Shown: positions 41,127-52,835 of the stretch, piece by piece
Layout: every line of letters starts with the position of its first letter
How positions within the stretch are numbered: position 1 is the stretch's first letter
Source of the DNA: Ooceraea biroi
Taxonomy: Eukaryota > Arthropoda > Insecta > Hymenoptera > Formicidae
Direction: 5' to 3'
DNA: 64,000 nt
Assembly: GCF_003672135.1 (NCBI RefSeq)
Contig: NC_039511.1
Location: forward strand, 7,342,464 to 7,406,463
Notes under the pieces: model-generated
What the model was told of the DNA's origin: nothing
Databases searched by the model: none
What the model saw: the letters and a program-made list of their open reading frames with translations, nothing else
Program-made: the position numbers and the translations under genes

Positions 41127-42431
41127 CGTAGGCTGCTGGGAAAGTTTCTACAAACAATATGAAAAAAACATGTAAAATTTGGTAAATGGTTTTATTGTTT
41201 TTCAAAGTATTCGCCTTTAAGATCGATACACTTTTGCATACGCTCGAACCAATTTTCGAAGCATTTTTTCCACTCTGAGGCTGTAACCTCAGAAAACAGT
41301 GTTCGGAATGCTTCAACAGCTGTTTCAGGCGACACAAATCGCTCACCACGCATCTTATATTTGATGTTTGGGAACAAAAAGAAGTCATTAGGTGATAAAT
41401 CAGGTGAATACGGACAATGAGTCATCAATTCGAAATTTTTACTGGATATAAAATCAACGTGCGTTTGACGTGCTGAGTGACAGCTGGCGTTGTCATGATG
41501 AAGGATGATGCGACGATTTCGGTTTGTTCTATGCAATTCATTGATGACTTCTGGCAAACAAATTGTTGTATACCGATCAGCATTTACAGTCCTTCGATCT
41601 TCTAAAGCCACGGTTGCCACATGTCCGGTATAACTGAAGAAACAAGCAATTATTTGCTTGGCAGCATTGTGTGAACGAACAACTTTTGTTGGTTTCGGCT
41701 CACTTTGAAACACCCAAACAGTGGATTGTTGTTTACGTTCAGGCTCGTACGAATAGATCCACGTTTCGTCCCCAGTAACGATGTTGTAGACCACATTTGT
41801 ACCAAATTTGACCGACCTCGGTTGAATTTCTTGAGCATTTCTTTGCACCATTTAACACGAGCCTGTTTTTGAGCTTCGGTCAAATTGTGTGGGATCCAAC
41901 GACTGCAAAGTTTCCGTACGTTCAAGTGATCATGCAAAATCGTGTGTATTGCTTTCATGGGCATGTCAATGCCCAAGGATGCCTGAATCTCGCGATATGT
42001 CACATGCAGATCTCGCTTAATCATTTCACGCACAGCATCAACATTAGTGGTAACAGACGTGGATGGACCTTCACGAAATTCGTCACTAAGAAAGGTGCGG
42101 CCACGCTGGAATTCGGCAAACCAATTATAAACAGTTTTATTGGATGGTGCTTCATCCCCAAAAGTCAAATGAAGTAGATCGATGCATTGTTTCGGAGTTA
42201 GGCTACATTTGTAATCGTAAAAAATCATTGCCCGAAAATTTTCACGCGAAATTTTCATTTTCTCACAAAAAAACTTCTTTTAAAATACTGTGCAAACAAA
42301 ACTAGTTGGCTAGGTACAAACTGTCAACTGACTTATAGGTTAGAAACGTCTAATTTTACGGATATGGTAGTAGCAGAACGTTGGCGCCACTGGAAGTACT
42401 AGATTGCAGAATCTTTTCCAGCAGCCTACGT
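41127..42431 (-). mobile_element. Mariner element of about 1.3 kb
   Basis: Ends TACGTAGGCTGCTGG(G/A)AAAG are inverted and are typical of insect mariners. The length is the family standard. One transposase gene lies inside on the minus strand. Confidence 0.85.
41192..42258 (-). pseudogene. Mariner transposase (DD34D) with one frameshift
   Basis: The N-terminal helix-turn-helix region starts at ATG 42256-42258 (MKISRENFRAMIFYDYKCSL) and includes SNKTVYNWFAEFQRG. After ARVKWCKEMLKKFN the frame shifts near 41825. The catalytic part shows VTGDETWIYSYEPE, ILHHDNASCHSARQ and PYSPDLSPNDFFLFP, the three acids of the DD34D triad. The stop is at 41192. Nearly full length, about 345 residues, with a single visible lesion, so it is relatively young. 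Confidence 0.88.
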
Positions 42432-42474
42432 ATGTATATTAGTCATTTATGCCCTTCGATATTCAAAATAACTA

Positions 42475-42705
42475 CTATATTTTCGAAACTTCTTTTGTTA
42501 ATAACTTTTTAATAAACAACGAGCGACGACTAAAACCTACTGTGGGTTACTTCGGACGATAACCTGCATATTTTATGTCAATATCATGTTCTTGCTTCGC
42601 GTGGATAGCTAAAAATTCGTGCAAAATCATTAAACTTCTTTTGTTAATAACTTTTTAATAAACGAGCGATATCTAAAACCTTTTGAAGGTCACTCAGGAG
42701 GGTGT
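42475..42705. repeat. Partial copy of the TTAGG-associated foldback arm
   Basis: ACTTCTTTTGTTAATAACTT, AACGAGCGACGACTAAAACC and AAGGTCACTCAGGAGGGTG match one arm of the full copies at 48414 and 60846. It breaks off near 42705. Confidence 0.7.
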
Positions 42706-42904
42706 CGATGGCACCGGACGTACGGACTTGATCCTTACGATCCCATCGACGGATTTACGCGCCTTTTCTTCACAGTGATCACAGGTATGCAAATTCGGAT
42801 CACGTTCAATTGTTATTATTAACACACTCCTTTATTCGCCAGGGTAAATAACAATACAACTCCTTCTTTAATCGGACTAACACTGGCAATTTATTGTTTG
42901 AACT

Positions 42905-42943
42905 CACAACGTTTCGACCGAACTTCCGGTCCTTTTCAAGTGA
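42905..42943 (-). ncRNA. Hammerhead-like motif of the left Penelope-like copy
   Basis: Read on the minus strand, CACTTGAAAAGGACCGGAAG followed by TTCGGTCGAAACG forms a GACCG/CGGTC stem and a GAAAC box, as in the hammerhead ribozymes of Penelope-like element terminal repeats. The first core box is imperfect. Confidence 0.45.
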
Positions 42944-43334
42944 CAAAAGAATGGTGATAAACATAAAGAAAGGTCATTTTCTAAAAAGGTAAAAAATTAT
43001 AAAATATAAAACTATAAATTAGGACTCATCGTGTTAGAATAATATATGTAACTCACTGCCAGAAAACGCCTTCCAACTACATAAATATTCGAAGATAGTG
43101 AGGAAACACTTCCGACAATCACGAGTCAAGCAAATAACTGTACCAAGCCGGGCTATCGCTATGTACTGAACAAAACAGAATCATAAATACCAGGTAAATT
43201 CTCTGTGTCCTTCATCAAGTTTATCGAATGACGATGTCTCTTAATGAAAAACATTTCAGCAATTTCTCTTTTTCGACGATGGCTTTCCTGATGTAAAATA
43301 TCAACATTCAGCCAATCAAAATCATGGTTGTTAA

Positions 43335-45155
43335 TTATTCTGTGCTTGCTGACGACAGAGTGGTTGCTTTCCTCACATCGTTCATATGCTCTCTAACCCT
43401 CGTACATACATGTCTTTTGGTTTGGCCAATATAGCAGGCCTCACAATTAGCGCAATTAATTTTATACACCACATCAGTTCTCTGACATGGTTTCAACGCA
43501 TCTTTACCGCACTTAATAAAATAGTTAAGTTTTTTCGTTACTCTGTGTACAATATCAAGATTACATCGTTTAAGGAGCCTTCCAATGTTCTCGCTTAATC
43601 CCCTCACATACGAGATAGTTATCAAGTTTTTGTTCTTATAATTGTTGTGATTGTCATTCCTGTCATTGTCCGTTAAATTCTTGTATTTAATATATTTCAG
43701 TCTACGATTTAAGTGTCTATTAATAAAATCAAGTGGATAGTCATTGTTGAGTAAAGTAAATCTCACAATATTAATATTAGACGAATGAAACTTGGCGTCT
43801 GCTAACAAAATAGCTCTGTCTGTCAGGTTTGTTATAATGCCGATTTTTTGTCTCAAAGGGTGGTTCGAGTGGTAATTAACATAACGTCCTGAATACGTCG
43901 GCTTGCGAAACCAGTTAGTAATTAATTTGCCATTATCACGAATGATGGTGGTGTCTAAAAAGTTAATAGATGTTTTGTTAATCTCAATCGTGAACTATAA
44001 TCTTGGATGGTAACCATTAAACACATCTAAAACTTGTTGAATTTTGTTATCAGGAAAAATAGCAAAGATGTCATCCACATATCTATAATAGATCCTTAAT
44101 TCAAAGTCAAGTGCACCAATACAGTGCGTCTCAAGGTCGTCAAGTACTATGTCCGCAAGAATGGGGGATAATGGTGAGCCCATGGGGCTGCCATAGATCT
44201 GTTCAAAATACTGTCCATTAAAAGTAAAACTAGTCAAGTCGAGTATCAACTCCACCTCAATAATAATTGGTCAAGATTTAATTCAAATTTGATAACACTT
44301 CTTATCATCTGCCACCTGTTTTCAATCGCTCTCCTGACTAATTCTTTAGGGATATTCGTAAACAACGAGATAACATCAAGAGAAACTAAAGAATGATCTG
44401 GTTCAATATCACAATTACGGATCTTCTCTACGAAAGTCCAGCTATCCGGTATATGAGAATTAGGTTTGGAAACGGAATCCGCTAGGATTTATGCAGAAAA
44501 TAAGCAACGTTATATACAGGACTACCTACAGCAGAAACAATGATTCTTAAAGGGACTCCTGGTTTGTGTAATTTCGGTAAACCATAGCATCGGGATACGT
44601 TACTGCTCGTTACCTGCAATTGTTTATAGGTTTTTTTGTCAATAATTCCTAAATCTAACCATGATTTCAACAAGCTGTTCACTTTAGATGTTAACCGCTT
44701 GATTGGATCTTTGTCTAGTTTTTTATAAGTGGTACAATCATTAAGCATCTGATTCATCTGTTGGATATAGGACACCTTATCCATGATAACTGTTACTCGG
44801 CCCTTATCCGCTCTTGTTATCAATTGGTCATTGTTATCGTTTACAAATTTTTTACACAACTTAACCGAATCACAGATGTGATGATCCACATGATTGCTGC
44901 GTTGTTTACCATTCAAAAACTTTTTTAGAACTTAGAGATGGACATTCGAGTTTCATTAATCAACTCATTTGGCACGTCCAAAAATCTACTCTCAAAATTC
45001 TTAATCACTTCCACAGTTACGTTCAATCTGTCAATTTTGTTCTCATTGTCAATAGGTAAACTAAATTTCTCACCGAGACATAGAATGTTCGACATCTCCG
45101 CAGGAATAATTTTGTTGCTCAAATTCATTATCCACCTGCTTTTATCATTCGTCAC
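43335..45155 (-). pseudogene. Penelope-like reverse transcriptase and GIY-YIG endonuclease (left copy)
   Basis: Segments in coding order: an N-terminal helical part (45155-44925); an RT fingers region with LITRADKGRVTVIMDK and YGLPKLHKPGVPLRIIVSA (44916-44482); a part in other frames (44481-44256, with SLVSLDVISLFTNIP); the catalytic RT core GSPMGSPLSPILADIV and YYRYVDDIFAIF (44255-43995); and a C-terminal GIY-YIG endonuclease with VVYKINCANCEACYIGQTKR (to 43335). This domain order is that of Penelope-like elements. Several frameshifts and stops break it. It is the longer of two inverted copies. Confidence 0.88.
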
Positions 45156-45167
45156 GACATTGTGATA

Positions 45168-46238
45168 TGAACCAGATCATTCTTTAGTTTCTCTTGATGT
45201 TATCTCGTTGTTTACGAATATCCCTAAAGAATTAGTCAGGAGAGCGATTGAAAACAGGTGGCAGATGATAAGAAGTGTTATCAAATTTGAATTAAATCTT
45301 GACCAATTATTATTGAGGTGGAGTTGATACTCGACTTGACTAGTTTTACTTTTAATGGACAGTATTTTGAACAGATCTATGGCAGCCCCATGGGCTCACC
45401 ATTATCCCCCATTCTTGCGGACATAGTACTTGACGACCTTGAGACGCACTGTATTGGTGCACTTGACTTTGAATTAAGGATCTATTATAGATATGTGGAT
45501 GACATCTTTGCTATTTTTCCTGATAACAAAATTCAACAAGTTTTAGATGTGTTTAATGGTTACCATCCAAGATTATAGTTCACGATTGAGATTAACAAAA
45601 CATCTATTAACTTTTTAGACACCACCATCATTCGTGATAATGGCAAATTAATTACTAACTGGTTTCGCAAGCCGACGTATTCAGGACGTTATGTTAATTA
45701 CCACTCGAACCACCCTTTGAGACAAAAAATCGGCATTATAACAAACCTGACAGACAGAGCTATTTTGTTAGCAGACGCCAAGTTTCATTCGTCTAATATT
45801 AATATTGTGAGATTTACTTTACTCAACAATGACTATCCACTTGATTTTATTAATAGACACTTAAATCGTAGACTGAAATATATTAAATACAAGAATTTAA
45901 CGGACAATGACAGGAATGACAATCACAACAATTATAAGAACAAAAACTTGATAACTATCTCGTATGTGAGGGGATTAAGCGAGAACATTGGAAGGCTCCT
46001 TAAACGATGTAATCTTGATATTGTACACAGAGTAACGAAAAAACTTAACTATTTTATTAAGTGCGGTAAAGATGCGTTGAAACCATGTCAGAGAACTGAT
46101 GTGGTGTATAAAATTAATTGCGCTAATTGTGAGGCCTGCTATATTGGCCAAACCAAAAGACATGTATGTACGAGGGTTAGAGAGCATATGAACGATGTGA
46201 GGAAAGCAACCACTCTGTCGTCAGCAAGCACAGAATAA
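45168..46238 (+). pseudogene. Penelope-like RT and endonuclease (right, inverted copy)
   Basis: Mirror image of 43335-44408 with the same YVDDIFAIF core (45318-45578) and the same CYIGQTKR endonuclease (45717-46238), including the same premature stops. It lacks the N-terminal RT part. Shared lesions imply that it arose by copying the already decayed element, or that the arms were homogenised. Confidence 0.88.
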
Positions 46239-46631
46239 TTAACAACCATGATTTTGATTGGCTGAATGTTGATATTTTACATCAGGAAAGCCATCGTCGA
46301 AAAAGAGAAATTGCTGAAATGTTTTTCATTAAGAGACATCGTCATTCGATAAACTTGATGAAGGACACAGAGAATTTACCTGGTATTTATGATTCTGTTT
46401 TGTTCAGTACATAGCGATAGCCCGGCTTGGTACAGTTATTTGCTTGACTCGTGATTGTCGGAAGTGTTTCCTCACTATCTTCGAATATTTATGTAGTTGG
46501 AAGGCGTTTTCTGGCAGTGAGTTACATATATTATTCTAACACGATGAGTCCTAATTTATAGTTTTATATTTTATAATTTTTTACCTTTTTAGAAAATGAC
46601 CTTTCTTTATGTTTATCACCATTCTTTTGTC

Positions 46632-46670
46632 ACTTGAAAAGGACCGGAAGTTCGGTCGAAACGTTGTGAG
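46632..46670 (+). ncRNA. Hammerhead-like motif of the right Penelope-like copy
   Basis: Inverted counterpart of 42905-42943 with the same stem and GAAAC box. Confidence 0.45.
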
Positions 46671-46728
46671 TTCAAACAATAAATTGCCAGTGTTAGTCCG
46701 ATTAAAGAAGGAGTTGTATTGTTATTAT

Positions 46729-47309
46729 TAAAATCATTATATTAAAGTTACAAAATTATCTAAATTCGGTGATATTATCGCGCAACAACATTCCTCCATC
46801 TCCCGTAAATAAAATAATCATCGCGATCAGATCGCAGTGACGAAAAGCCGTTCGTGACAACAGATCACAGAGGTGGGTTGACGAAACCAAAGAAAACGTC
46901 AGGCCCCTCACTAAGCCGTTCGTGACAACCTTGACAATATATGTCAAAGTCAAGGTCATCAGCGTGCCTCCCCTAAACGTAAGGTTTATCAAATTATTTA
47001 AGATCCTATGAGAGGCAGATTTTCGAAAAATTTGCGGCAAAATGGCGGCGGTTGAAAGGTGAAGCATCCTTTTTCGGTCAAAAAACCGTTCGTATTTTAT
47101 GTGTAAAAAAAGTTATGTGTAAAAAATAAGAAAAACTCCACATTGGATCTTAGATTTTCACCTCTAAACTAAACCTGGCACAATCTGAATCAAATAGTTT
47201 TTTAGTTGTAGTGGTCACCGACTTTGAAAATGTGAATTTGAGAAAAATGGGTTTAAAGTTTTGCATGTAGTTTACACCTAGATAAAAAATTAAGTTTTCA
47301 ACTTATACA
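46729..47309. other. Unassigned, with a scrap of foldback arm
   Basis: GACAATATATGTCAAAGTCA at about 46930 resembles the foldback family at 48414. No gene found. Confidence 0.5.
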
Positions 47310-47935
47310 GAGTTGTCGATTCCTGGTCCATATAAGTCCATTATAACAGTTCCATATAATAATTTTTCTTTAGTTGCTGCCTCTAAAACTTCAATTTGTT
47401 TTTGTCTGTACTGTCTTGTTCCCTTCTGCTCCAGATGCTCTACTGCGCGCACAGATCTATCTTTTTAATACGAAGTTTATTTATTATCGCCGCATGTAAA
47501 TGTGTATTCGGCAAGACTTTTAAGCATCTTTTATACCGAGTTCTAGTACTCTCATTGTAAATATAAATCGTCATTAATTTCATATGTTGTTCCGATGTAG
47601 GGACACGAAGAAATATATTGAAATTGGCATTTGTTGCATACACTACCTTGAATACAAGTCTATGCGTACTTATTGTTTGAAATTTCACATCACCATTACA
47701 CACATTTCACAAAATCCGAAATAGCAGCAATATTGTTATAAAATTAAAAATTTTATACTCAATAGAACTGTCTTGCGGCAGTATATTTTTTTGCAATTTA
47801 ATTTTTTGTGCAGATATACTTTCCGGATTCCTCTCCATCTCGTATGAATGTTTAGATCGTTGTCTTTTTGTTGATCTCAATAGTCAAATATTTTCTGATG
47901 TTTTCAGATCTCTTGAGCCCTTTTTACGTCCCATG
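47310..47935 (-). pseudogene. Degenerate transposon-derived gene (Mutator-like N-terminus?)
   Basis: The minus strand reads MGRKKGSRDLKTS at about 47933, a basic segment, then a frame with CNGDVKFQTISTHRLVFKV (47703-47440) and, after further breaks, EHLEQKGTRQYRQKQIEVLE. The MGRK start followed by a C..C/GDVKF-type block resembles the N-terminus of arthropod Mutator-like transposon proteins as I remember them, but key Cys residues are missing and stops are frequent. It could instead be an unrelated relic. Confidence 0.35.
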
Positions 47936-48239
47936 ATACTTTATACAAATAGTAGGCAAAAACAATCATATATTACAAAGCTCTAAGCTAATGGAAGTTA
48001 TTCTATTTAAATTAAATTAAATTAAATATATTTAAATTAAATTAATAAATAGATTTTCCGAAATTTATGGCTTCTTTCCAGCTAGCGACAAGAATTGACA
48101 CAGAAATCATTCTGATTTTGTTAATATTCAGTGAAAAACAGTAAGAAAGAGCTTATCTTTTTCAATTAAGGAGTTAAGTTTATATCGTCAGGCAAAATAT
48201 AATAATAATAATCCCTCCTTCCGACCAATCTGGCAAACT

Positions 48240-48413
48240 TTATTGATGTTACGTACACAACGTTTCAGCTAACGATTCGACTCTTATCAAGTGTATCAAC
48301 TTTCAATATAAAATCTTAAGTCATTTGCTGTAAACAATTACAAGGAAAATTAAAAGAAATAAACGTGCAAAACAAAAATAAATAAATTATGTAACTTACT
48401 GACTAAAAATGAC
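48240..48413 (-). mobile_element. Penelope-like element terminal segment
   Basis: On the minus strand CACTTGATAAGAGTCGAATC followed by GTTAGCTGAAACG (48258-48292) is another hammerhead-like box. It belongs with the endonuclease fragment at 49544-49924 once the foldback insertion (48414-49518) is removed. Confidence 0.55.
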
Positions 48414-49518
48414 GGTAAATATTGACAATAACGGAGACCGTCCCGATGACCTTGACCGTGACATATTATAGAAGTTACCCTCCTGAGTGACCTTCAAAAG
48501 GTTTGAGCCGTCGCTCGTTGTTTATTAAAAAATTATTACTAAATAAGTTTAATGATTTCGCATGAATTTTTAGCTGTCCACACGAAGCAAGAACATGATC
48601 TTGACATATATTACAAAAGTCACCTTCTCGAACAACCCGCACTAGGTTTTCGTCGTCAATCATTGTTTATGAAAAAGTTATTAACCAAACAAATTTCGAA
48701 AATATAGTAGTTAGGTTGAATATTGAAAGATGTAAACGTCGAATATGTATATGAACGAAGGAAGGAAAGTCATTTAAAGCAGTGAATCGTTAATATATAG
48801 AATAGTGCCTTTTAATATAAGTACAAAGTATTCTTCACTTCAACCAAAAGCACAAACAGTTAAATACAAAGTATTCTCTGCTTTAACCTAACCTAACCTA
48901 ACCCTGGTTAGGTTATATTTTCCGAAATTGGAGCCCCGGATACATACGTTCGTTTTCAGTCCGCTTCGCGCGAGGGCGGGGGGGGGAGGGGCTCCGTGCC
49001 GTGTACCAGGTGATCAAAATCTGTACGGTGAATTCTGTTATACTGGCCCCGGCGGGAGGCTTTGCCCCTCCCCCCACCCTCCCGCGAAGCGGGCTGACAA
49101 CGAGCGTATGTGTCTGGGGCTCCAGTTTCAGAAAATATAACCTAACCAAAACCTATTTCTGATTTAAAGCTAAAATTCCATCAAATATACTCTCTCTTAA
49201 CGTATATGGTATCCTAAACTTATGCTTTATTTATTAAACTTTTTGTTAATATCTTTTTAACAAAGAACGAGCGAAGAGTGAAACCAAGTGCGGATTATTC
49301 GGAGAGGTGACCTTTGTAATATATGTAAAACTCAAGTCCTTGCTTCACGTGGACAGCTGAAAATTCGTGCAAAATTATTAAACTTCTTTTATTAATAACT
49401 TTTTAATAAACAATGAGCGACGGCTAAAACCTTTTGAAGGTCACTCAGAAGGGTTACCTTGACAATATATGTCAAGGTCAAGGTCATCGGGGCGGTTTCC
49501 GTTATTGTCAATATTTCC
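48414..49518. mobile_element. Foldback element copy A with CCTAA/TTAGG runs
   Basis: Inverted ends GGTAAATATTGACAATAACGG pair with CCGTTATTGTCAATATTTCC. Each arm has TGACCTTGACCGTGACATAT-type sequence and several AACGAGCGACGGCTAAAACC blocks. The middle has (CCTAA)n with a facing GGTTAGG, and then GC-rich inverted blocks around CCCGCTTCGCG. No gene. It is homologous over its whole length to 60846-61992. Confidence 0.85.
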
Positions 49519-49543
49519 CACAAGTAGCAAGTACGAGGCAATG

Positions 49544-49924
49544 CTATGTGTTTTTGAGAAGTGTGTCGTAAACAACAGGCAGATTCTCAGTATCTCTTTG
49601 TAAATTTATCGAGTTAGTGTCTTTTAATAAAGAACATTTCGGCAATCTCTCTTCTCCTAAGATGACACTCATGGTGCAAAATATTAACCTTGTGCCAGTC
49701 AAAATCGTGGTTATTAAAAAGTCTATGTTTACTGAGTGATTGCTGTCATGCTTTTTAGTATCTGACACATGTTCCCTTATACGCGTGTTTAAATGTCGCT
49801 TGGTCTGTCCAATATAACAGGCGTCACAGTGCAAACAATTACTTTTATATATGTTTGAGAAGCGCGTAAGATGGTAATGCGCACGTAGAACAGGTGGATG
49901 CAACGGGCGGTAGAAATGAGTCAC
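49544..49924 (-). pseudogene. Penelope-like GIY-YIG endonuclease fragment
   Basis: It reads IYKSNCLHCDACYIGQTKRH and LNTRIREHVSDTKKHDS, the endonuclease signature, followed by the usual C-terminal region. It comes from a different Penelope-like family than 43335-46238, judging by the sequence differences. The reverse transcriptase part is missing. Confidence 0.8.
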
Positions 49925-50726
49925 ACAGTGTCACACACTGATCTTGAGATTCACAATGTATTTGAGCGGTCACTATGTGCACTATTTACAGTGGCAAATC
50001 GCACGGGCGAGCAGATTATATTAATACGGCCCGTATCCGTGGATCGCCGATGAGAGATCGAACCGGCTTCGCGATGCACGTGGCACGCATGTGCCGGGTG
50101 AGCTTCGCGCGGGCTATCAGATTCTATAAATACAGGCAACTCGCGGACGAATGAGCTGAACGATTAACGGACCGAGCTGAGCACTTCGAACCGTGAGATG
50201 CACCTTCTGAGCGACTAACAAACTAATACGCTAATACTACACAAAAGAGATCGCATTCGCTGTCAGGTCATTGCCGGCATAACGAAGACTGAATTATTCA
50301 CGAAGTAGCCCGTCTGATGGCGCGGCGCCTTACCCGTCGCGCGCGGTCTTCGCGTCAAGGGTGGCGACACCGAATGAATGAGGGGGGCTTAAGATTATTT
50401 CTGCAACAATATACAATTCCAGTTTTTAGACCGTTAACGATCGCATCCTTGCCCCGCTTTATAATAACATCGAGTTTATTGGAAACAGTATATACAGTAC
50501 TAGCATCCCCCGTCACGGCTTTGCCCGCGATATTTATGTGTAGAATTAAATAAAAACACATTTTACCCCTTCTCACCCGTTAGGGATGGATTTTCGGAAA
50601 ACCCTCCCTTAGTGAGCATCTACGTGATAGTAGGAATATACCCTTAAAATTTCAAGTCGATATGTGCAGTGGTTAGGGCTGCACGTTGATGAGTCAGTGA
50701 GTGAGTGAGTGGTATTTGGCTTATAT
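49925..50726. other. Unassigned; possible LINE 3' tail
   Basis: A CpG-rich part (49990-50370) holds a TATAAAT at about 50125. The second part ends with TTAAAATTTCAAGTCGATAT and repeats of GTGA (50690-50712), a pattern seen at 3' ends of some RTE-like LINEs. No coding frame was recognised, so this is tentative. Confidence 0.3.
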
Positions 50727-50960
50727 ATAGGGTGTACAAAAAGTATCGAAACCTCTGAATATTTCCGAAAATACACATTTTTGAAAAAATGTTTCATATA
50801 AAAGTTGCAGCGTTTTATATGGCGCATTACATTGTAATATTATTATGACCTTGAATATCGTTGTTAAGGTTACCGTTAATTTCTTAAACGAACACCCCTA
50901 TTTTTTATTGCATAGTTTTGTAGTTTATCTCGAGAGCTTTCCAAAACACTATAAGAAAGT
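50727..50960. repeat. Diverged copy of the 290-bp mariner end
   Basis: It begins AGGGTGTACAAAAAGTATCG and aligns with 24338-24627 (GCGCATTACATTGTAATATT; CTCGAGAGCTTTCCAAAACA). It is truncated before a CA/GC microsatellite at 51050-51080. Confidence 0.6.
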
Positions 50961-51238
50961 TTTTTTTCGCTCACGCACAGCAGAGATGGTTTGGAGTCAT
51001 TAAATACTATGGGAGTGACGAACCGTGGAGTCCTTATCTCTACTGTGACACACACACACACGCGCGCGCGCACGCACGCAGGAGAGTGAAAGAGCGAGAA
51101 ATTTTATTCTTTTTATATATGCATTATATTGTATATGCTCTCTCGCTCTTTCACTCTCTCGCTCTCTCTTACATATATATAATATAATATTATATAAAAT
51201 TTCTCGATCTTTTACTCTCTCTCTCTCTCTTACATATA

Positions 51239-51689
51239 CAGGGTGTCCGGTAACTCACGACTCAACGCTCGTGAGTGGATAAAGAGGACTGAACTGAGTG
51301 GAAAAGTCCTATACCATTTTGCAATTTTCACAATAGTTAACGAGTTAGTAATTATTAAAAATCGTGCTATTAGTCCAGCCTACCGCCGAATGCAAGAGCG
51401 CGGCGAGATGCGACCGCCTAGCGATCAAAGTTGCTAGGCGCGAGAAGTTGTTTATTACAAATGGCATGCCTAGCCATTGCCACTGTGATCGCTAGGCACT
51501 CGATCGCTAGGCGGTCGCATCTCGCCGCGCGCTTGCATTCGGCGGTAGGCTGGACTAATAGCACGATTTTTAATAATTAATAACTTGTTAACTATTGTGA
51601 AAATTGCAAAATGATATAGGACTTTTCCACTCAGTTTAGTCCTCTTTATCCACTCACGAGCGTCGAGTCGTGAGTTACCGGACACCCTG
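51239..51689. mobile_element. 451-bp palindromic MITE (mariner type)
   Basis: CAGGGTGTCCGGTAACTCACG at the left recurs inverted at the right, with TA directly outside both ends. The arms match nearly to the centre at about 51464, which holds CTAGGCG repeats. Mirror-image short frames are not genes. CT and TA microsatellites flank it. Confidence 0.9.
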
Positions 51690-51899
51690 TATGTATATAT
51701 ATATATATATATGAGTGTATGTGTGTATATATATATATATATAGGGTAAGAGATACAATCATTAACACGGATATAGTTATTGACACATTAATTTTTTTAA
51801 TTGAAATATCTCGACACATACATGGCTGTATATATCATTATGTATCTCATATAATATAATATGATATTGCAATAAAATTATAGAATTATGTTAGTTATA

Positions 51900-52080
51900 C
51901 CACAACAAAATTACCTTTTTAAAAAAGGTATAAAAAAGCGCCAAGTATACCCGCCTGAAGTTCTTTCAAAAAAGGACTCTACAAAACTAATGATATGAAC
52001 AAATTGCGCCAACTACAATGGGTATTTATGCAAACCAGAAAATCTATTACTTTATTATTACCCTTTAGCCGATATTCATT
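51900..52080. repeat. Partial copy of the 52836-54541 foldback end
   Basis: ACAACAAAATTACCTTTTTA, GCGCCAAGTATAC and TGGGTATTTATGCAAA match the left arm of the neighbouring palindrome with changes. Confidence 0.75.
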
Positions 52081-52179
52081 GTTGATTCTGATTTAAGACC
52101 ATCTTAAGTACAATTATAAGATATTTGAAACCAATCAAACAGTCGTATTAGCATCTTAAGACATTACTTCAGATCGTCT

Positions 52180-52620
52180 GGTGTATCGGAAACAGTCGAT
52201 ACTATCGATAGCGGGCGCGAATGCCCGGCGCGTAGAGCGGCCGTTCGACCGTAGCGCGTAGGCGCGGAGGAATACTCGCCGCGGCGCGCGGATTCAAGTT
52301 TCTTAGCAACCGGACCAACAAGCGGAGGAGGAAGAAGGAGCTTTTTTGTTCGTGGCAGTTTCTTTTTGTCTTCCCACGTGTGTGACTGAAGAGATCGAAG
52401 GCGGTGGAATTGACCAAAGAGGTTTTGATGATCAAATCGGAAAGAAAGAATCACTGTACACGAGACGATTACTGACGAACCTGATCAGCCAGATTAGTTA
52501 CGAATCGAAAGAACGAGGAGATAAGTATCATACGCTTTTCGGCGGTGAATCGATCCGTTCGATTCGGAGTGCTCATTCTGGAGAGACCGCCATTACGGCA
52601 TCACGAACATAGCAGCAAAG
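52180..52620 (+). other. CpG-rich segment with an 88-codon frame
   Basis: This short GC-rich island in AT-rich DNA starts at about 52190. The frame 52346-52612 (MFVAVSFCLPTCVTEEIEGG at its start) is not recognised. It could be a 5' exon or promoter fragment of a host gene, or part of a transposon. Confidence 0.25.
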
Positions 52621-52835
52621 TCAAGCCCCTTGTCTGGATGCAGGGCAATCAGTTGATACGGTTTCATGTGTTTAACGATCTTTCTTGGTGGATTCCCGTT
52701 CATATCATTTCAATATATTCACGTAATGTTAAAACAACGATTATAGTTGTATCGTGCATTTTTTCCTGTTGTTGGTTTACGAGCACATTATTATTATTTC
52801 TTTCTTGCATGGTTCAACGTCGTTTATCATCACAA

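Larger units (their letters stand above)
42847..46728. repeat. 3.9-kb palindrome made of two inverted Penelope-like element copies
   Basis: Positions p and 89575-p are complementary over arms of about 1.57 kb (42847-44424 and 45155-46728), with a spacer of about 0.73 kb that belongs only to the left copy. The left copy (minus strand) has more of the reverse transcriptase; the right copy (plus strand) is truncated at its 5' side. Both arms carry the same stops and frameshifts and identical 86- and 173-codon frames. Confidence 0.92.

Noticed and set aside
48886..48915. Interstitial telomere or chromosome fusion point
   Set aside because: The CCTAA run is very short and recurs in the second foldback copy, so it is part of that element.
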